A stretch of 64,000 bases of DNA from contig OZ316897.1 of assembly GCA_973895155.1 (NCBI GenBank), positions 6,634,001 to 6,698,000 on the forward strand, in the 5' to 3' direction. The notes under the pieces are model-generated. The model ran no database searches. It was given only the letters and a program-made list of their open reading frames with translations, and was not told the origin of the DNA. The first letter of the stretch is position 1. Each line of letters starts with the position of its first letter. This document shows, piece after piece, positions 23,518 to 35,300 of the stretch. This DNA is from Marsupella aquatica. Lineage: Eukaryota > Marchantiophyta. A program made the position numbers and the translations under genes.

Positions 23518-26220
23518 ATGGGCGATCTGGAAGTGCTGCCAGCGACAGTCTTGCTGGCCATGTTGGAGAAATTGGATCCTGCATCCTTGTGCTCCGTAGC
23601 AGCGACTTGTCGTCAGTTGCGCGTGTGTGTGGTGGATGAAGTCTTTCCGCGACTGTCATGTGTACATCTCCTCAGAGTATGTGTACGTCTTCCTAGGGCA
23701 TATTTGTGCTAGTAATCACAGATCCCTTCCATTACAACTCCTGATACCTCTTGCCTGTTCTACTCATTCTGATATTTGCTGTTAAATTTTCTGTCGTAGA
23801 AGTTCTGAAGTGCATTGTAGATAGTAGGTAAATGCCAGTCTTTCGACCAACCCTGCTGCTGTTGTAATCCTGGAAATTGGTCTCTGAGACTGCCATTCTT
23901 AATCTTTATTGGGCAGGACACGTGCTTGAACGAGCAAGACCTTGCTTCTCTACTCGCGAACAATACAACAGTACAGAGCCTGAAGTTGGACTGTTCACGA
24001 CTGGTTAACAATGCTGGAATAGAGTTCTTGATCAAGTCATCTCTGGAACACTTGGTGCTCTACAACTGTGAAACCTTGTCTTCGGATCTTCTTGTTAAAA
24101 TCGGTCAGCATTGCTCATCTCTCAGGTATTTTCCGCAGCGATAATGTGGCTTGAATCTATTGGCGTTATAGACGTCCATGATTCAGGATGGATGGTCTGT
24201 CAGTGTCTATCTGTTTCAGGCTTTTTTGGCTAATAGGAAAACAAAAAGAGAGCCGAGGGTGCTGCAGTTGAAACTGCCATTCGTCCTCAGGTATCGACGC
24301 CAGTGTCTAATCATCTCATCCTGGTTGGGAAGGGTGATTCCATCATGTTACCCCATTATCAGGCGTCAGTTCACGAATAAGGATTTTCTGCTATGGATGG
24401 CCATTACAAGTCTAGGACGGCTGAACGAGGAGGACTTTAATTACCGAGTTTTTGTACCGATTATTTGTAAAGTCAGCCCGTCTGTCAGTGACAGACACTG
24501 ACGTCTTTATCGTCAATGCCTTGAGGCAGGTCATTGGAGTTGGAGTTGGGTTGGCAAGACGACAAACCTGGGCGTCTTGCATATCAAAATGGAGGCTTTA
24601 GCCGGGGGCTTGAACTGCTCCTGGAAGGTTGTAGTCTTCTGGAGGTAGGTTCAACTTTGCAGCGTAACCTCTTCTTTCTTCTTTATACAAAATCAAATCG
24701 GTGGACGTGCTGTTTGACAAGGTCTCTTCTCTTGACGTACGCCTTCTTTGTTGTTTAATGAAATGCACCTGCAACCTTTGATTATTCGCAGCAATATCAA
24801 TTTGGTTTTCACTGAGAACTCGATTGTCCTGTGCTGTTTCCAGTCTCTGTCGCTGAGTTTTGCGGGAACCTGTTTTGACACGGATGCACTTGCTGCCATA
24901 CCTCGACTGAGAGCAGGATCCATCCAGGCTTTGGACATTGGATTTGTTGCAGAACGGGATGCAAAGTATCTATTGGAGGTCAAGATTGATGGACTTAACA
25001 GGCCAGCTTCGAACAATTTACATTATGGCTACGAGAACTTGCAAAAGTTGTCTCTTTCACTGGATAGGATTTCAGATTCTTTGGTAACAACAATCTCCCT
25101 CAGGCTTCCAACTCTTACAGACTTGGACCTTCGCGATGAGCCGACTGAAGAACCAATGCTAGCCTTTGATCTTACAAATGCTGGTGTTCAACAGGTGGGA
25201 GGCTGCAGGTTATTGAGGCGCCTTTCAATTGTTAGGAAACAAGATTGGTATCCAGCCTACTTCAAAAGGGTGTCGGACCTTGGCATTTTTCTGATGGCAG
25301 AGAGCTGTACAAATTTGGACAGTATAAGGCTTGGTGGCTTTTCCCGCATCACGGATGCTGGTTGCAGGGCACTATTGCATACTAGTCTGAAATTGCAGAC
25401 ATTTGAAGTTCTGCACATGAGTCAGATCACGGATCTGGCATTTCATGACCTCTCTGCCACTTCTCTCTCCTTGGAGTGTGTTGGGCTGTCATCATGTGGT
25501 CTTCTCAGTGATGATGCTGTGGCTGCTTTGGCTATGTGTGAAGGCCTCCAGAGTCTAAATCTCAGCGGTTGCAGGAGTATAGGGGATGAGGGGCTGAAGG
25601 CTCTTTCCAACCTCGCACAGCTCCATACTCTCTCACTAAGTGGTACAGATATAAGCGACCATGGATTGTGCTGGTTGGGGAAATGTGTTTCACCTTTAGT
25701 GTCCTTGTCGTTGCGAGGGTGTCAACGAATAACTGAGAAAGGCATTTATGCTCTCCTAGGTGGGCGTGTTGTTGATACATTGGAAGCTCTTGACCTATCA
25801 GCCAACTTCTCTTTTTGTGACGATGTGGCAAGAGCAATAGTTCGTAGCGGAGTTCAACTATGTGACTTGTTGCTTCGTGACTGCCCACTTCTCAGTGATT
25901 TGTCTGTCATTCTACTGGCTGAGAGTAGCTGCGGTGACACACTTCGTGTGTTGGACTTGTGGGGTTGTAAAGGAGTGAATTTAGTTTCAGGTAGGTGGCT
26001 GCACAAACCCTATTTCCCACGTCTCCGCTGGTTGGGAGTGGCCTGGACATTCAACGTGCAGGTCGCCATGCATCTTAAGGAAACTCGACCATCTTTACGG
26101 ATACGGCGAAATGGAGCTGAGGTCAATGACTGGCTGGGTGGGGATTTTGTGGAGTCTCCTACAAAGCCTGGAGTGGAGACAGTTGATGAGTTGGAGCAAT
26201 GGTTGGAGGATGATGGTTAA
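23518..26220 (+). CDS. F-box/LRR protein, FBL10-like, 4 exons
   Basis: F-box proteins join SCF ubiquitin ligases through SKP1, and the LRR part selects the substrate. Predicted exons are 23518-23676, 23917-24125, 24530-24644 and 24844-26220. All junctions are GT-AG and keep frame, giving 619 residues against about 593 in Arabidopsis FBL10 (At2g17020), which it resembles throughout. The F-box is at residues 3-45 (LEVLPATVLLAMLEKLDPAS, CSVAATCRQLR). Leucine-rich repeats start at LKLDCSRL and run almost to the end, with HSLSL-type units such as LSLSGCRSIGDEGLKAL and a conserved KPYFPRLRWLGV near the C-terminus. The end is acidic (ELEQWLEDDG). The large last exon carries most of the LRRs. Exon 3 (LELELGWQDDKPGR, LELLLEGCSLLE) is short and was placed by alignment to the remembered family sequence, so its 5' edge is the least certain. 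No substrate is known to me. Confidence 0.92.
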
Positions 26221-29200
26221 GCTTTCATATGTTAGTGTTTTTCTTTCTGTTAAAGGCGATCGAAGCTCTCCAGAAAGATCAAGTCCCAAGTAGTCTGTCC
26301 TCAAACATTTGTCCCAAGTTGACATATTCTCGAAACACGTGGGCATAAATTCGGTTTATTAAAGCTCTCAATGGATATGACAATTGATTTGAAGTTCAAG
26401 ATTCCCGACAAGGGCATTGGACAGATTTTACGAGTCGGCAAAAGACTCAGAAGCGTTCGTAAGAGAAAAAATCCGACAAGGATTGCAAAGTATGTGATTA
26501 CAAGCTAAGTCTGTTCCGACAAGTTGGTGTCGGATCATTTCTTCCCTCTTATCCATACCTGCTCTTGAACTTCTCATGGTCCTGTGTATTACCAAGCGGG
26601 GTCCCACCTGGGTGGTCATCAATATCGCCGTTGTAGGAGTTAAGTTCTTGCATCGAAGAGCCGACCTTGGCTAAGGTCCTTCGAAGCTCTGAAGTGGAGA
26701 TGATGGAAACTTTTTCCTGAGCTGCAGCTAGGGGACGAGTTTTAAAGGCCTCAGGTGGTATTGTGCGAACTCAGCCACCATAATGTACATATTGGGGATT
26801 GAAAAGTCTTGTCTTGGACATTGACAAGACGACAAAGTAATTGGTCATCCCAAGGTTCTAAGGAGCGATTGATGTGCATGTTGGCCAGAGGTGTTGCATT
26901 GTACAAAACTGTGAGGTTGAACTTAGCACGCAACTTTAACTTTCATGATTTGGGTATGCTGCAAATTAAACTTTCTGGTGGATGTGTCCGTCCTTTTCTT
27001 TTCACTGTACTTTTCATTCAAAATGTTCTAGGTCTTTGACATTTTAGAATTTTTTCGCCACCTCGACAGAGGTGAGCTATCTTGATTGGTAGGCAGTCGA
27101 TGAAGAATTTATCTTACAAGCTTGATGTGAACCTTGAAGCATATGACAATTCTGATCTTCGAATGAAATTGTTCCAGATTTGCTCTTTTGCAAGTATTAA
27201 GTAACATACCTTAATCAGCTCCATGGCTAGAAGAGTGTTGATGACTTGACGCCTTTCGATTTCAGTCTTCTTTTCGCTTGATCCTCTTTAGCTGCACTGT
27301 AAGTGTGCTCTTTGTGTGTATCTTCTGGAAAGTTTTCATGACTGGATCTTCTTAGGGTATGTTTTGAGACCTACAGGTAAGTTGATCGAAAGGTCACTAT
27401 CATGGCGAAAGTAGTATTTCTCAAAAGTTTAATAAATTTGGTCTAAGGATGTTGACACCAGTCCATGGATGATTAAAAGCCAGAATGCACTCCTTTTAGT
27501 ACATTATCAACCAGGCGTACTAGGATGTCGTGTGCTTGCACAAAACGAATTCCAGATCAACGACTGAGTTTCAGTTTCGTGTGGCTGAGGAGTCCAACGA
27601 GGCTTAATATCCTGTACGAGTCTTTTCAGACATGAGATCATGGGAATTTTAGTTTCTCTAGCAAGCCAAGGAAGTTGACATAACCAAGATGGCAGTTTGA
27701 GCCAATATCTCCAAACCTAACCCAGCGCCCACTATACATGGGAGAATATTATGACCATTATTATGCTACCGTAGGATACGGTACTGGATACAGGGTCAAG
27801 CTTCTGGTGCCATGATTCTTTGTTTTAGAGGTACTTTCTACGAAGGGAGAGGTGAGTTTGGGAGAATTTTGTTGATCGATCAGATTTTGTCAGTTCACTG
27901 CATGCAACAACAATTGATTTTACAAAACCCAGGAGACACTCTAGGGTATCAGAATCCCAGTCCTATCTGGAATTGGATGGGACCCAGCTTCAACGTGGGA
28001 ACCCTATACCAGCTTATGGGAGGTCCAGAGTTCGGTCCATTCGGCCATGTAGAGATATTTCACTCAAATGGGCTCTAAAAAACTCTGATTGTGGTTAGGT
28101 GGTCTTTACATCTCTACCATTAACAATACTCTGCCATGCATGACAATGGACTAGTGGTATATAGATAAATGAGCAAAATACCTCAATATAACTAAAGTTG
28201 CGAGGATTCCATAGAGAAAGTAAAGAAACTTGTCTTACTTTACTGGTCTTGTATGGTTTCTCACTTTAACTAAAATTCACTAGCGAGTCTCTCACCTAGC
28301 CATAGCCCCCATTAGCCTGAATCTAATGGTAGTCCTTAAAATTAAACAAGGGAGATCTGACAGTAGGGAATTTAAAAATCTAATGGTCATCCTTAAAGCA
28401 AGGAGATCTGACAGCAGGGAATTTAAATATATAGCTATTAAGTACATTGCCATTAAGATGTTTGAATTTGCAATACTGCCACTTTTTGTTTTTACAAGAA
28501 TTTCATAGTTTAGGTATATAATTTTCCTAGCTACCTTGGTGAACTTGTCATACATATGTTAAATCATGTTATTCTTATAAATTAGAAAAAAAGTGTCAAT
28601 ATTGTCAATTATGTTATAACCCATAGGTTAGGTCAACATTCAATCCTAGTTAGGGGATTAAAATAATTATTATTACATGTATATCTAAGGAGGTATTAGT
28701 AAACTCTCATGAATGGATGAACATTGATTGTCTATTTACTTCATATTTTCTCTCCTAAACATTATCTCCACTTCTCAACAAATTAGAATATCTTTAGTGA
28801 CATATTAACTTCTATAATACAAGGTTGCGCCTTTTTATGCCATGGTCGTCATTCAAAAATACAGTGCCAAAAAAAGAAATAATCAATAAAGAGAAGGGAT
28901 AAAACCAAAAGCAAATTAAATATAGAGTGAACCAAAAAGTACAGGAAATATTTTCACACACAGTAATCAATTAGTGGACACGCAAAACAAAAAATGTAAC
29001 TAACCCTGTTGCATGCACTTTTCACACAAAAAAGAATCTAATGGTGAAAACAAAAGACAAAAAAGGTACCTAACCGTGTATGCAAGAGTATTATCATAAG
29101 TCACTATATACCATATCCTCTAAAAATGGATATGGTATTATTTACAAACTCAAGAAAAAATGGGAACAATACTAGGTCTTGTATAAAAATTTGTTTTTTT

Positions 29201-29555
29201 CAACTGTAAGATCCATCCATATCTCTATTAATTTCAATTACCTTTGCCCAATCTACCCATAGCCTACCCAAACCCAACCAAGAAAAAAAATTAATTGAAA
29301 ATTAATTGAAAACTAATTATTAAATTGAGACTTAAAGAATTGGATAATAACTTTCAAGTTTTGAAAATTCTTGAGTATAAATAATATATATATCATATTA
29401 ATTTCTCTAAAAAATTAAAATTAAAGATATTTTTTTGGTCATTTGGTTGTGCTAGGACTCTATGTTGCGGTGACTATAATCTCAGTCTCCAATTTCTATG
29501 TGCAATGCACGAGTTGTTGCACACCACCACAACAACTCTACCTTGCCTTGACATA
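26221..29555. other. Intergenic, no gene recognised
   Basis: Starts with the 3' flank of the F-box gene; ttattaaagc at about 26357 could be a weak polyadenylation element. Short open frames at 26751-26933 (minus) and 27812-28078 (plus) match no family I know. From about 28.1 kb the DNA becomes very AT-rich. A 25-base segment, gatctgacag plus gggaatttaaa, is doubled around 28353-28430. Confidence 0.45.
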
Positions 29556-29559
29556 TTTT

Positions 29560-30597
29560 TCTCACGACAATTTTTTCTCACCCTCAACATCATTTAGGTA
29601 CTTGATTTTTGTTTCTCTCTTCGATATATTTTCTCACCTGACTCGACATCTTTTCTCACCACAACATCTTTCTCTCACCCTCGACATATTTTCTCTCCTC
29701 AACGTCTTTTTATCACCTCGCCATGTTTTTTCTCTCCTCGACATCTTTTCTTCACCTTGACTTCTTTGTCTCACCTCAACATCTCTTTTTCTCATTGACA
29801 TTTGTTTTCACCTCGATATCTGACCTGTTTCTCACCTTCACATTTTTATCTCACCACAACATCTTTCCCTCACCCTCGACATCTTTTCCTCATCTTCACA
29901 TATTTTTCGCATATCGCCATCTTTTCTCTCCTTGATATAGTTTTTGCTCTACTTCTTTTTCTTAGCTCAACATCTTTTTTTCTCATTAACATCTTTGTTC
30001 ACCTCAACATCTTTTTCTCACTTCAATTTCTTTTTCTCACCTCAACATCTATTTTCACTTCAACATCTTTTTCTCACCACACCATCTTTTGTGCAACTTT
30101 TGTCTTAATGTCTTTTTTACTTAACGACAACTTTTCTCTTAACGACATCTTGGGCAACGTGGCATTTCTTTTCGTAAGGACATATTGGGTGCCACAACAT
30201 CTTTTTTCTTAACAATATCTTGGTTGACACGATATCTTTTGTCTTAAGGACATCTTGGGTGACACAATATCATTTTTCTTAAGTACATCTTGGGTGTCAC
30301 AACATCTTTTTTCTTAATAACATCTTGGGTGACACAGTTTTTTTTCTTTATTAATGATACATTGGGCGACACAACATTTTTTTTTGTCATGACATCTTCA
30401 GCTGGGCGACACGACATTTTCTTTCTTAATGACATCTTGGGCAACACCACATCTTTTTTTCTTAACGGCATCTTGGGCGACAAGATATTTTTTCTTAATG
30501 ACATCTTGGGCGACATAACATCTTTTTGTCTTAACTACATCTTAGAAGACACGACATCTTTTTCCTTAAGGACATCTTGGGCGACAGGATATTTTTT
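29560..30597. repeat. Two-stage minisatellite built on a CAACATCTTTT core
   Basis: From 29560 to about 30110 the DNA is a degenerate ~20-bp tandem repeat of the form ctcacctcaacatctttt. From about 30115 to 30597 it turns into a ~37-bp unit that keeps the acatctttt core but adds cttaatgacatcttgggcga; about a dozen units can be counted. On the plus strand the array is pyrimidine-rich and produces long spurious open frames on both strands, which I do not annotate as genes. Confidence 0.9.
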
Positions 30598-30622
30598 GTG
30601 CAATGCACGTGTATTGAGCTAG
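30598..30622 (+). mobile_element. Helitron-like 3' terminus (hairpin plus CTAG)
   Basis: A short stem-loop, GTGC-AAT-GCAC, at 30598-30608 is followed ten bases later by CTAG at 30619-30622 and then T. This is the arrangement known for Helitron 3' ends (hairpin about 10 nt before CTRR, insertion before T). The same hairpin, GTGCAATGCACG, also occurs at 29500-29511 on the other side of the minisatellite but without CTAG. A 5' TC end was not identified and the stem is only 4 bp. Confidence 0.4.
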
Positions 30623-32332
30623 TACTTATTTAAATATATGAATATTAGAAGAGTAAATCCGCTCGCTCACAAAAGTGATATTCGTCAATCTCGCGAAGAA
30701 AAAAAAACCTTTTACGATGATGAAGGGGACCATGATGAAGGGGACCATGACGACGGACCAGGAGGGCAGGAGGGCTGGAGCAGACAAGTCTCTACAGTCC
30801 TGTACAGTCGTTCCCAGCGAGAAACAAGGCGGGGCAGGACGGTGTTGTTCTCGAGGCACGCCCGAATGACTTTTTTTTGTATTCGCTTGAGGCCGTGACG
30901 GGCGGGCAGGAAGGAGCGCCTCTCAGCGACTCATAATGGAATCGGAAGCTGGTGGCCATGGTGAGCGGGGCAGGGGACTAGGCGCAAGGGAGGGAACGGA
31001 AAAGAAAAAGATGTTGATGAGCAACAACGCTGAGCAATCATGGCAAGAAACTAAAAATCGACGACTTGTAAATTGCATGTAGACTGATCAGTGCTTGGTA
31101 GGTTCACGTGTAGGTGCATTTCCACCTCTGGCTGGCTGCCTTCGTACCTGGGGCAAGATTTGGTTGGATTCACGGGCCGTTCTAGCTCCAGGCGGGGTGG
31201 CTCATGGTTGTAAATTTGAGATTTAATTGATCAGTAAAGTTTTGTTTGTTCAAGGCAGAACCTAGGCGGGATGGGGAAAGAACGAAGAGGGAGTAGTGGT
31301 CGAAACAGGTGGAGATAGAGCGCGAACGTAGGAAATGTCTACTGGACGAGGAGCACAGAGGTGGTCCTGCGTGCGCCGAGGAGAGAAACGCACAACGCCA
31401 GCGATTGATGTCGATTTGTGGTTTAAAAATATGACGTATGTATGCACTATCGCTCGCCTTCTCTCTATATGCATTTTGCTTGTTGTCTGTGCTGGTGGCT
31501 GTTACAAGGTGGTCGGTTGCCGTAGCTGCTCGGTCAGTTGCTGTCTTCTAAACGGAAATAATTTCTAATCCGTGGTCGGGTAGGAAGGTCGCGCCAACCT
31601 GCCTCTCTCGCTTATTCGAATTTTGCATTTCCTTTCTCCTTCTTCCTATTATTTTGCACAGTTCACGACATCTGATACATTCTCTTGGCCAAATTCCCTG
31701 CGCTGTGATTCTGGTAAAGTTTTTTGTTTGGCATTCCAACCTTTTCTTGGTGTTAAAATCAATGTGCGATGTCAGCCATGTCTGTTAGGGTCCAATAATG
31801 CGGGTGTTGGAACGGATGACCGACAGAAGCGTGCTAGAATTGAAATTGCAAGCTCCGAGGAAGTCGCCCTCACGGAACTGGATACTTCGTCTGAGCTTGG
31901 TGCGAAAGCGAAAGTGGGGGCACTGATGGTCAGAGGGAGTCCAACGGTCGGTTAGGTACCCAAACAATTGCTCAATCCAGCCACCAGTGCTCATTTTTAC
32001 CCTGTGGTCGAGGTCCGGACGGAATTTTTTGAGATATTAATGCATGAGGGAAGCGATGTCGGAGGTGCATGTCGTAAGGTTTGCCATGGTATTTGGACAA
32101 GAACGGCGGACCAGGGTTTTGTCAAGAACTGCAGTTTGCGATCGACAGGGCAGTTATAGTGCTTTAGGCTTAAATTTCAATAGCAGGTGGTGAGGGAAGG
32201 TTTGGGGAGCATAGATGTAAAAGGACGAGGATGTTGTCCTCAGCCGTTGGTCGGGGGCAGTCTTCCTGGACGTAACCGGAGAATTTCATTAATCCCAAAG
32301 TAGCCTGTGATATTCTGAGGTAAGTATGCAGG
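30623..32332. other. Upstream region of the TIC236-like gene
   Basis: No gene recognised. A 17-base unit (gatgaaggggaccatga) is repeated about 2.5 times at 30718-30752. From about 31.2 kb the composition becomes more balanced and this part probably holds the promoter and 5' UTR. The open frame 31623-31955 has a fairly ordinary amino-acid composition but no family match, so I leave it uncalled. Confidence 0.4.
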
Positions 32333-35300
32333 ATGCAAGCTACGGTGCTCTTTGGCAGCAGCTTAGATTTGGCTGTGTCATCGAAATGTTCTCTAGTTAC
32401 TTTACCAACGAGGAGCAGAAAATCTGGCGAGAGGAGAGCAGGTGGAACTCTGCAGCACCAACTGAGATGCTCGACGTTGCAGAAGCCGTTCTTCGTGGGC
32501 GACTGCCCTACCAATTCCCTTCGGTTTCCTTCCTGTACAAATTCAGGTCCCTCTTTCCGTCCCCGGCTCCAGTGCGACCCCCAGACCAAAGCATTGGCCA
32601 GATTCTTCGTCAACGGCCGTAAATGGGGACAGAAGGATTCACCCGACCCCCAAAACCCTCAGAATGGAGGAGTGAATGGCGCCCTGCTGAATCAGTCCTG
32701 GGTACAAAGCAACAGGCACAGTTTACTGCAGAAATCCGCATGGGTCGCGGCCATTGTTTTGATGGGTGGCGGGGCTCTCTACGGGCAAGCCAAGGCACGG
32801 GCTTATATAGAGAGGGCTTTTCTACCACCTGTGGCAGCTATGGTAGGGAAACAGTTCGGCCGAGAAGTTCAGCTGGGGAAAGTGCAGCGTTTAAGTCCGT
32901 TCGGAATAACGTTGGGGCCGTGTTCTGTGGGTGCACATGACGAAGAATTTTCATGTGCGGAGATTCCCGGTGTCGAATTGCGAGTTCTTCCCATTGCAAG
33001 TCTTCGCAAAGGACAACTTGTGGTGGACGCTGTGATAGCAGAACCTCACATTCTCGTCTCACAGAAAGAAGACTGGACATGGTTGGGAATACCTCTTGTT
33101 TCTGAAGAGAAGAATTCTGTGCGCCACAGTTCTGAACCGAACTTGGACGCTCGGACGAAGGTCAGACGATTAGCGAGAGAGGAGGGGGCAAGCAAAATGG
33201 CAATCGAGAGGAAACATGCCGCAAGAGATGCTGCCAAAAGAGGCTATAAGCTTCCAGGAACCGGTGCCCAGCAATCCAGCAAGAACGATGCAGGTATGAA
33301 GTCGAAGGGATCTGAGAAGCACGCAAAGCATGTTGAAACAGAGCTCGACGAGTCTGAAAATGAAGAAGGAATTGACACAACATCATCCTACCTAGGGGTG
33401 GATGAAGTGGACGGAATTAAGGCTGGACAGCATGTGGAAGAAAGGCTGACGGAGGCAGATGAAGCAAATACTGGTTTTGAGCTGAGAAACTCTGTCCTGG
33501 GAGCGAAGGTTTGGATAGACACAAATATGTTGAAGCCTGTAAAACGCAGAGTTCTCAAAAGGTGGACTAGGCAAGGGCTTCACGCAATATCTAAAACAGC
33601 CATGCAGAGAAGAAACTTGGATCGAAGTGCAGCAGCTGCGCGTGCATATTTCCAGAAGCTGGATAACCATCATGATTCTACAGGGAGTGAGGGGGGAGGC
33701 GCGACGGGCCCTGTGGACACTAATGATGTATCGGCTCTACCTTTTAGAGGAAACTCTCAGGCCCTTAGTGTGACAGGACGTGAGTTTGACAATTCCAGTA
33801 AGAGTTCTGCAACCCCTCGATCTGTGAATGTTTATAAATTGGATTTCCTTGGTGCCCATGATGAGGGGGCTAGTTACCGCATGTCTCCTTTCTCACGGAT
33901 CAATCGTTCTACCCTGCCTCCAATGTCTCTCTCTAGTTCCTGGGGTGCAAGGGATGACAGGAAGGAGGAGGGGACGATGAGATCAGGGCTGCCCAACCTG
34001 AAATTGCACATAGACGATGCCGTTCAATACAAGAAAGGGGTTGATCAAGTGAACTTTAGAAAAATCAATGGCATGAAGCCGAGCCTCAGGTCACTAGGCA
34101 TTAAAGCTTTTGGAAGGGAAAGGCGAAGTTTCTCTGAGAAAATTCTAGACCGTAAGAGTGCTGGAGAAGCGTCAAGCGTTGATATTCCAACCAAAATTGG
34201 TGATCGGGCTGCAAAATCATCAGAGTGTGAGGAAAGATCATCACAAGTTACTATCGAATCCGTGAAAGAGGCTCTTGTACACGCTATTCGAGAGAGGCAG
34301 GAGAAATCTGTCGGAACGATTAGGAACGGATTGAGATCCAATAGTCAGTACTCTAGTATGGTCTCCAGCCCACTGGAGCAGAGTTCGCTTGATCCAGGAA
34401 TGTTGAAATGCGGTAAAAATAACAGTGGAAGTCCTGTCCAGTCCCAACTCGAGGCTGAGGTTGATGTAAAACATTTAGATTTAGTGGGAGCTTCAAAGTT
34501 TCTCGGCGAGGACCGAGCTGGAGACCAGTTTCAGAAAGTAAGCAACGCTCAACATAGAGAACACAGAAGGAGTACCGTGCGGGATGAAAACTTCTCAAGA
34601 AAGCATTTGGATCAGGAAATTAGGACGACGTCCAACTCTGCCTCTATGGGTTTGCTCAGCGCTCATTCTATTGAAACAAGTATACAGAATCATGGGTCAG
34701 TAAAAGCCATGTCACTGGAAAGTCAAAGTATCTACGGTAGTGACATGAATAACAAGCTGAAACCAGGTGACTATGAACCTGAGGACGAAGGTCAGCAAGT
34801 CCCGATGACCCAGGAATCAATGGAGAGCAGGCTGCTCGATCACACGAAAGCTTGGACACCAGTTGCTTTGAACTCGGTGTACTTCAAGGACGGAACTCTC
34901 ATGCTCCTGGCATTTGGAGATCGTGAGCCTCGGTATGTTGTACCAGATATAGCTGACTTTCCACCAGAAACTTTCAGAGCCGTTCTCACAGTATAGACTT
35001 AAGTAATATTGAAGTATCCTTGTAATGTTTGCCAGAGGTAAGAGCGTTATGGTGTCTGGCTCGCCAAATGGAATTACTGTCGATCACCTCCTAGATCACC
35101 CACGTGGAAAAGTTTCCGTAAGTGCATGAATGGACCCGTTTTCTCTGCATGCTGCCGTTTGTTCCTTTACTAACAACGGGTGCTGCTTAATGATCAGAGT
35201 CATGGAGAGAGCAACTGGTCTGGTCAAATTTGGTAGCAGTTATGATCAAATCAATGTTCGTGTCACCGGGAGTCCGAAAGAGTATCGAACAGCGAATGTT

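Noticed and set aside
24178-24501. Candidate exon of the F-box gene starting at a CAG near 24227
   Set aside because: Reading on from exon 2 gives a stop within about 20 codons and weak similarity. The exon at 24530-24644 continues the frame and matches the family far better.
29443-30622. Long open frames on both strands, 29.4-30.6 kb
   Set aside because: They are produced by the pyrimidine-rich minisatellite, whose units shift frame; the translations are low-complexity and match no family.
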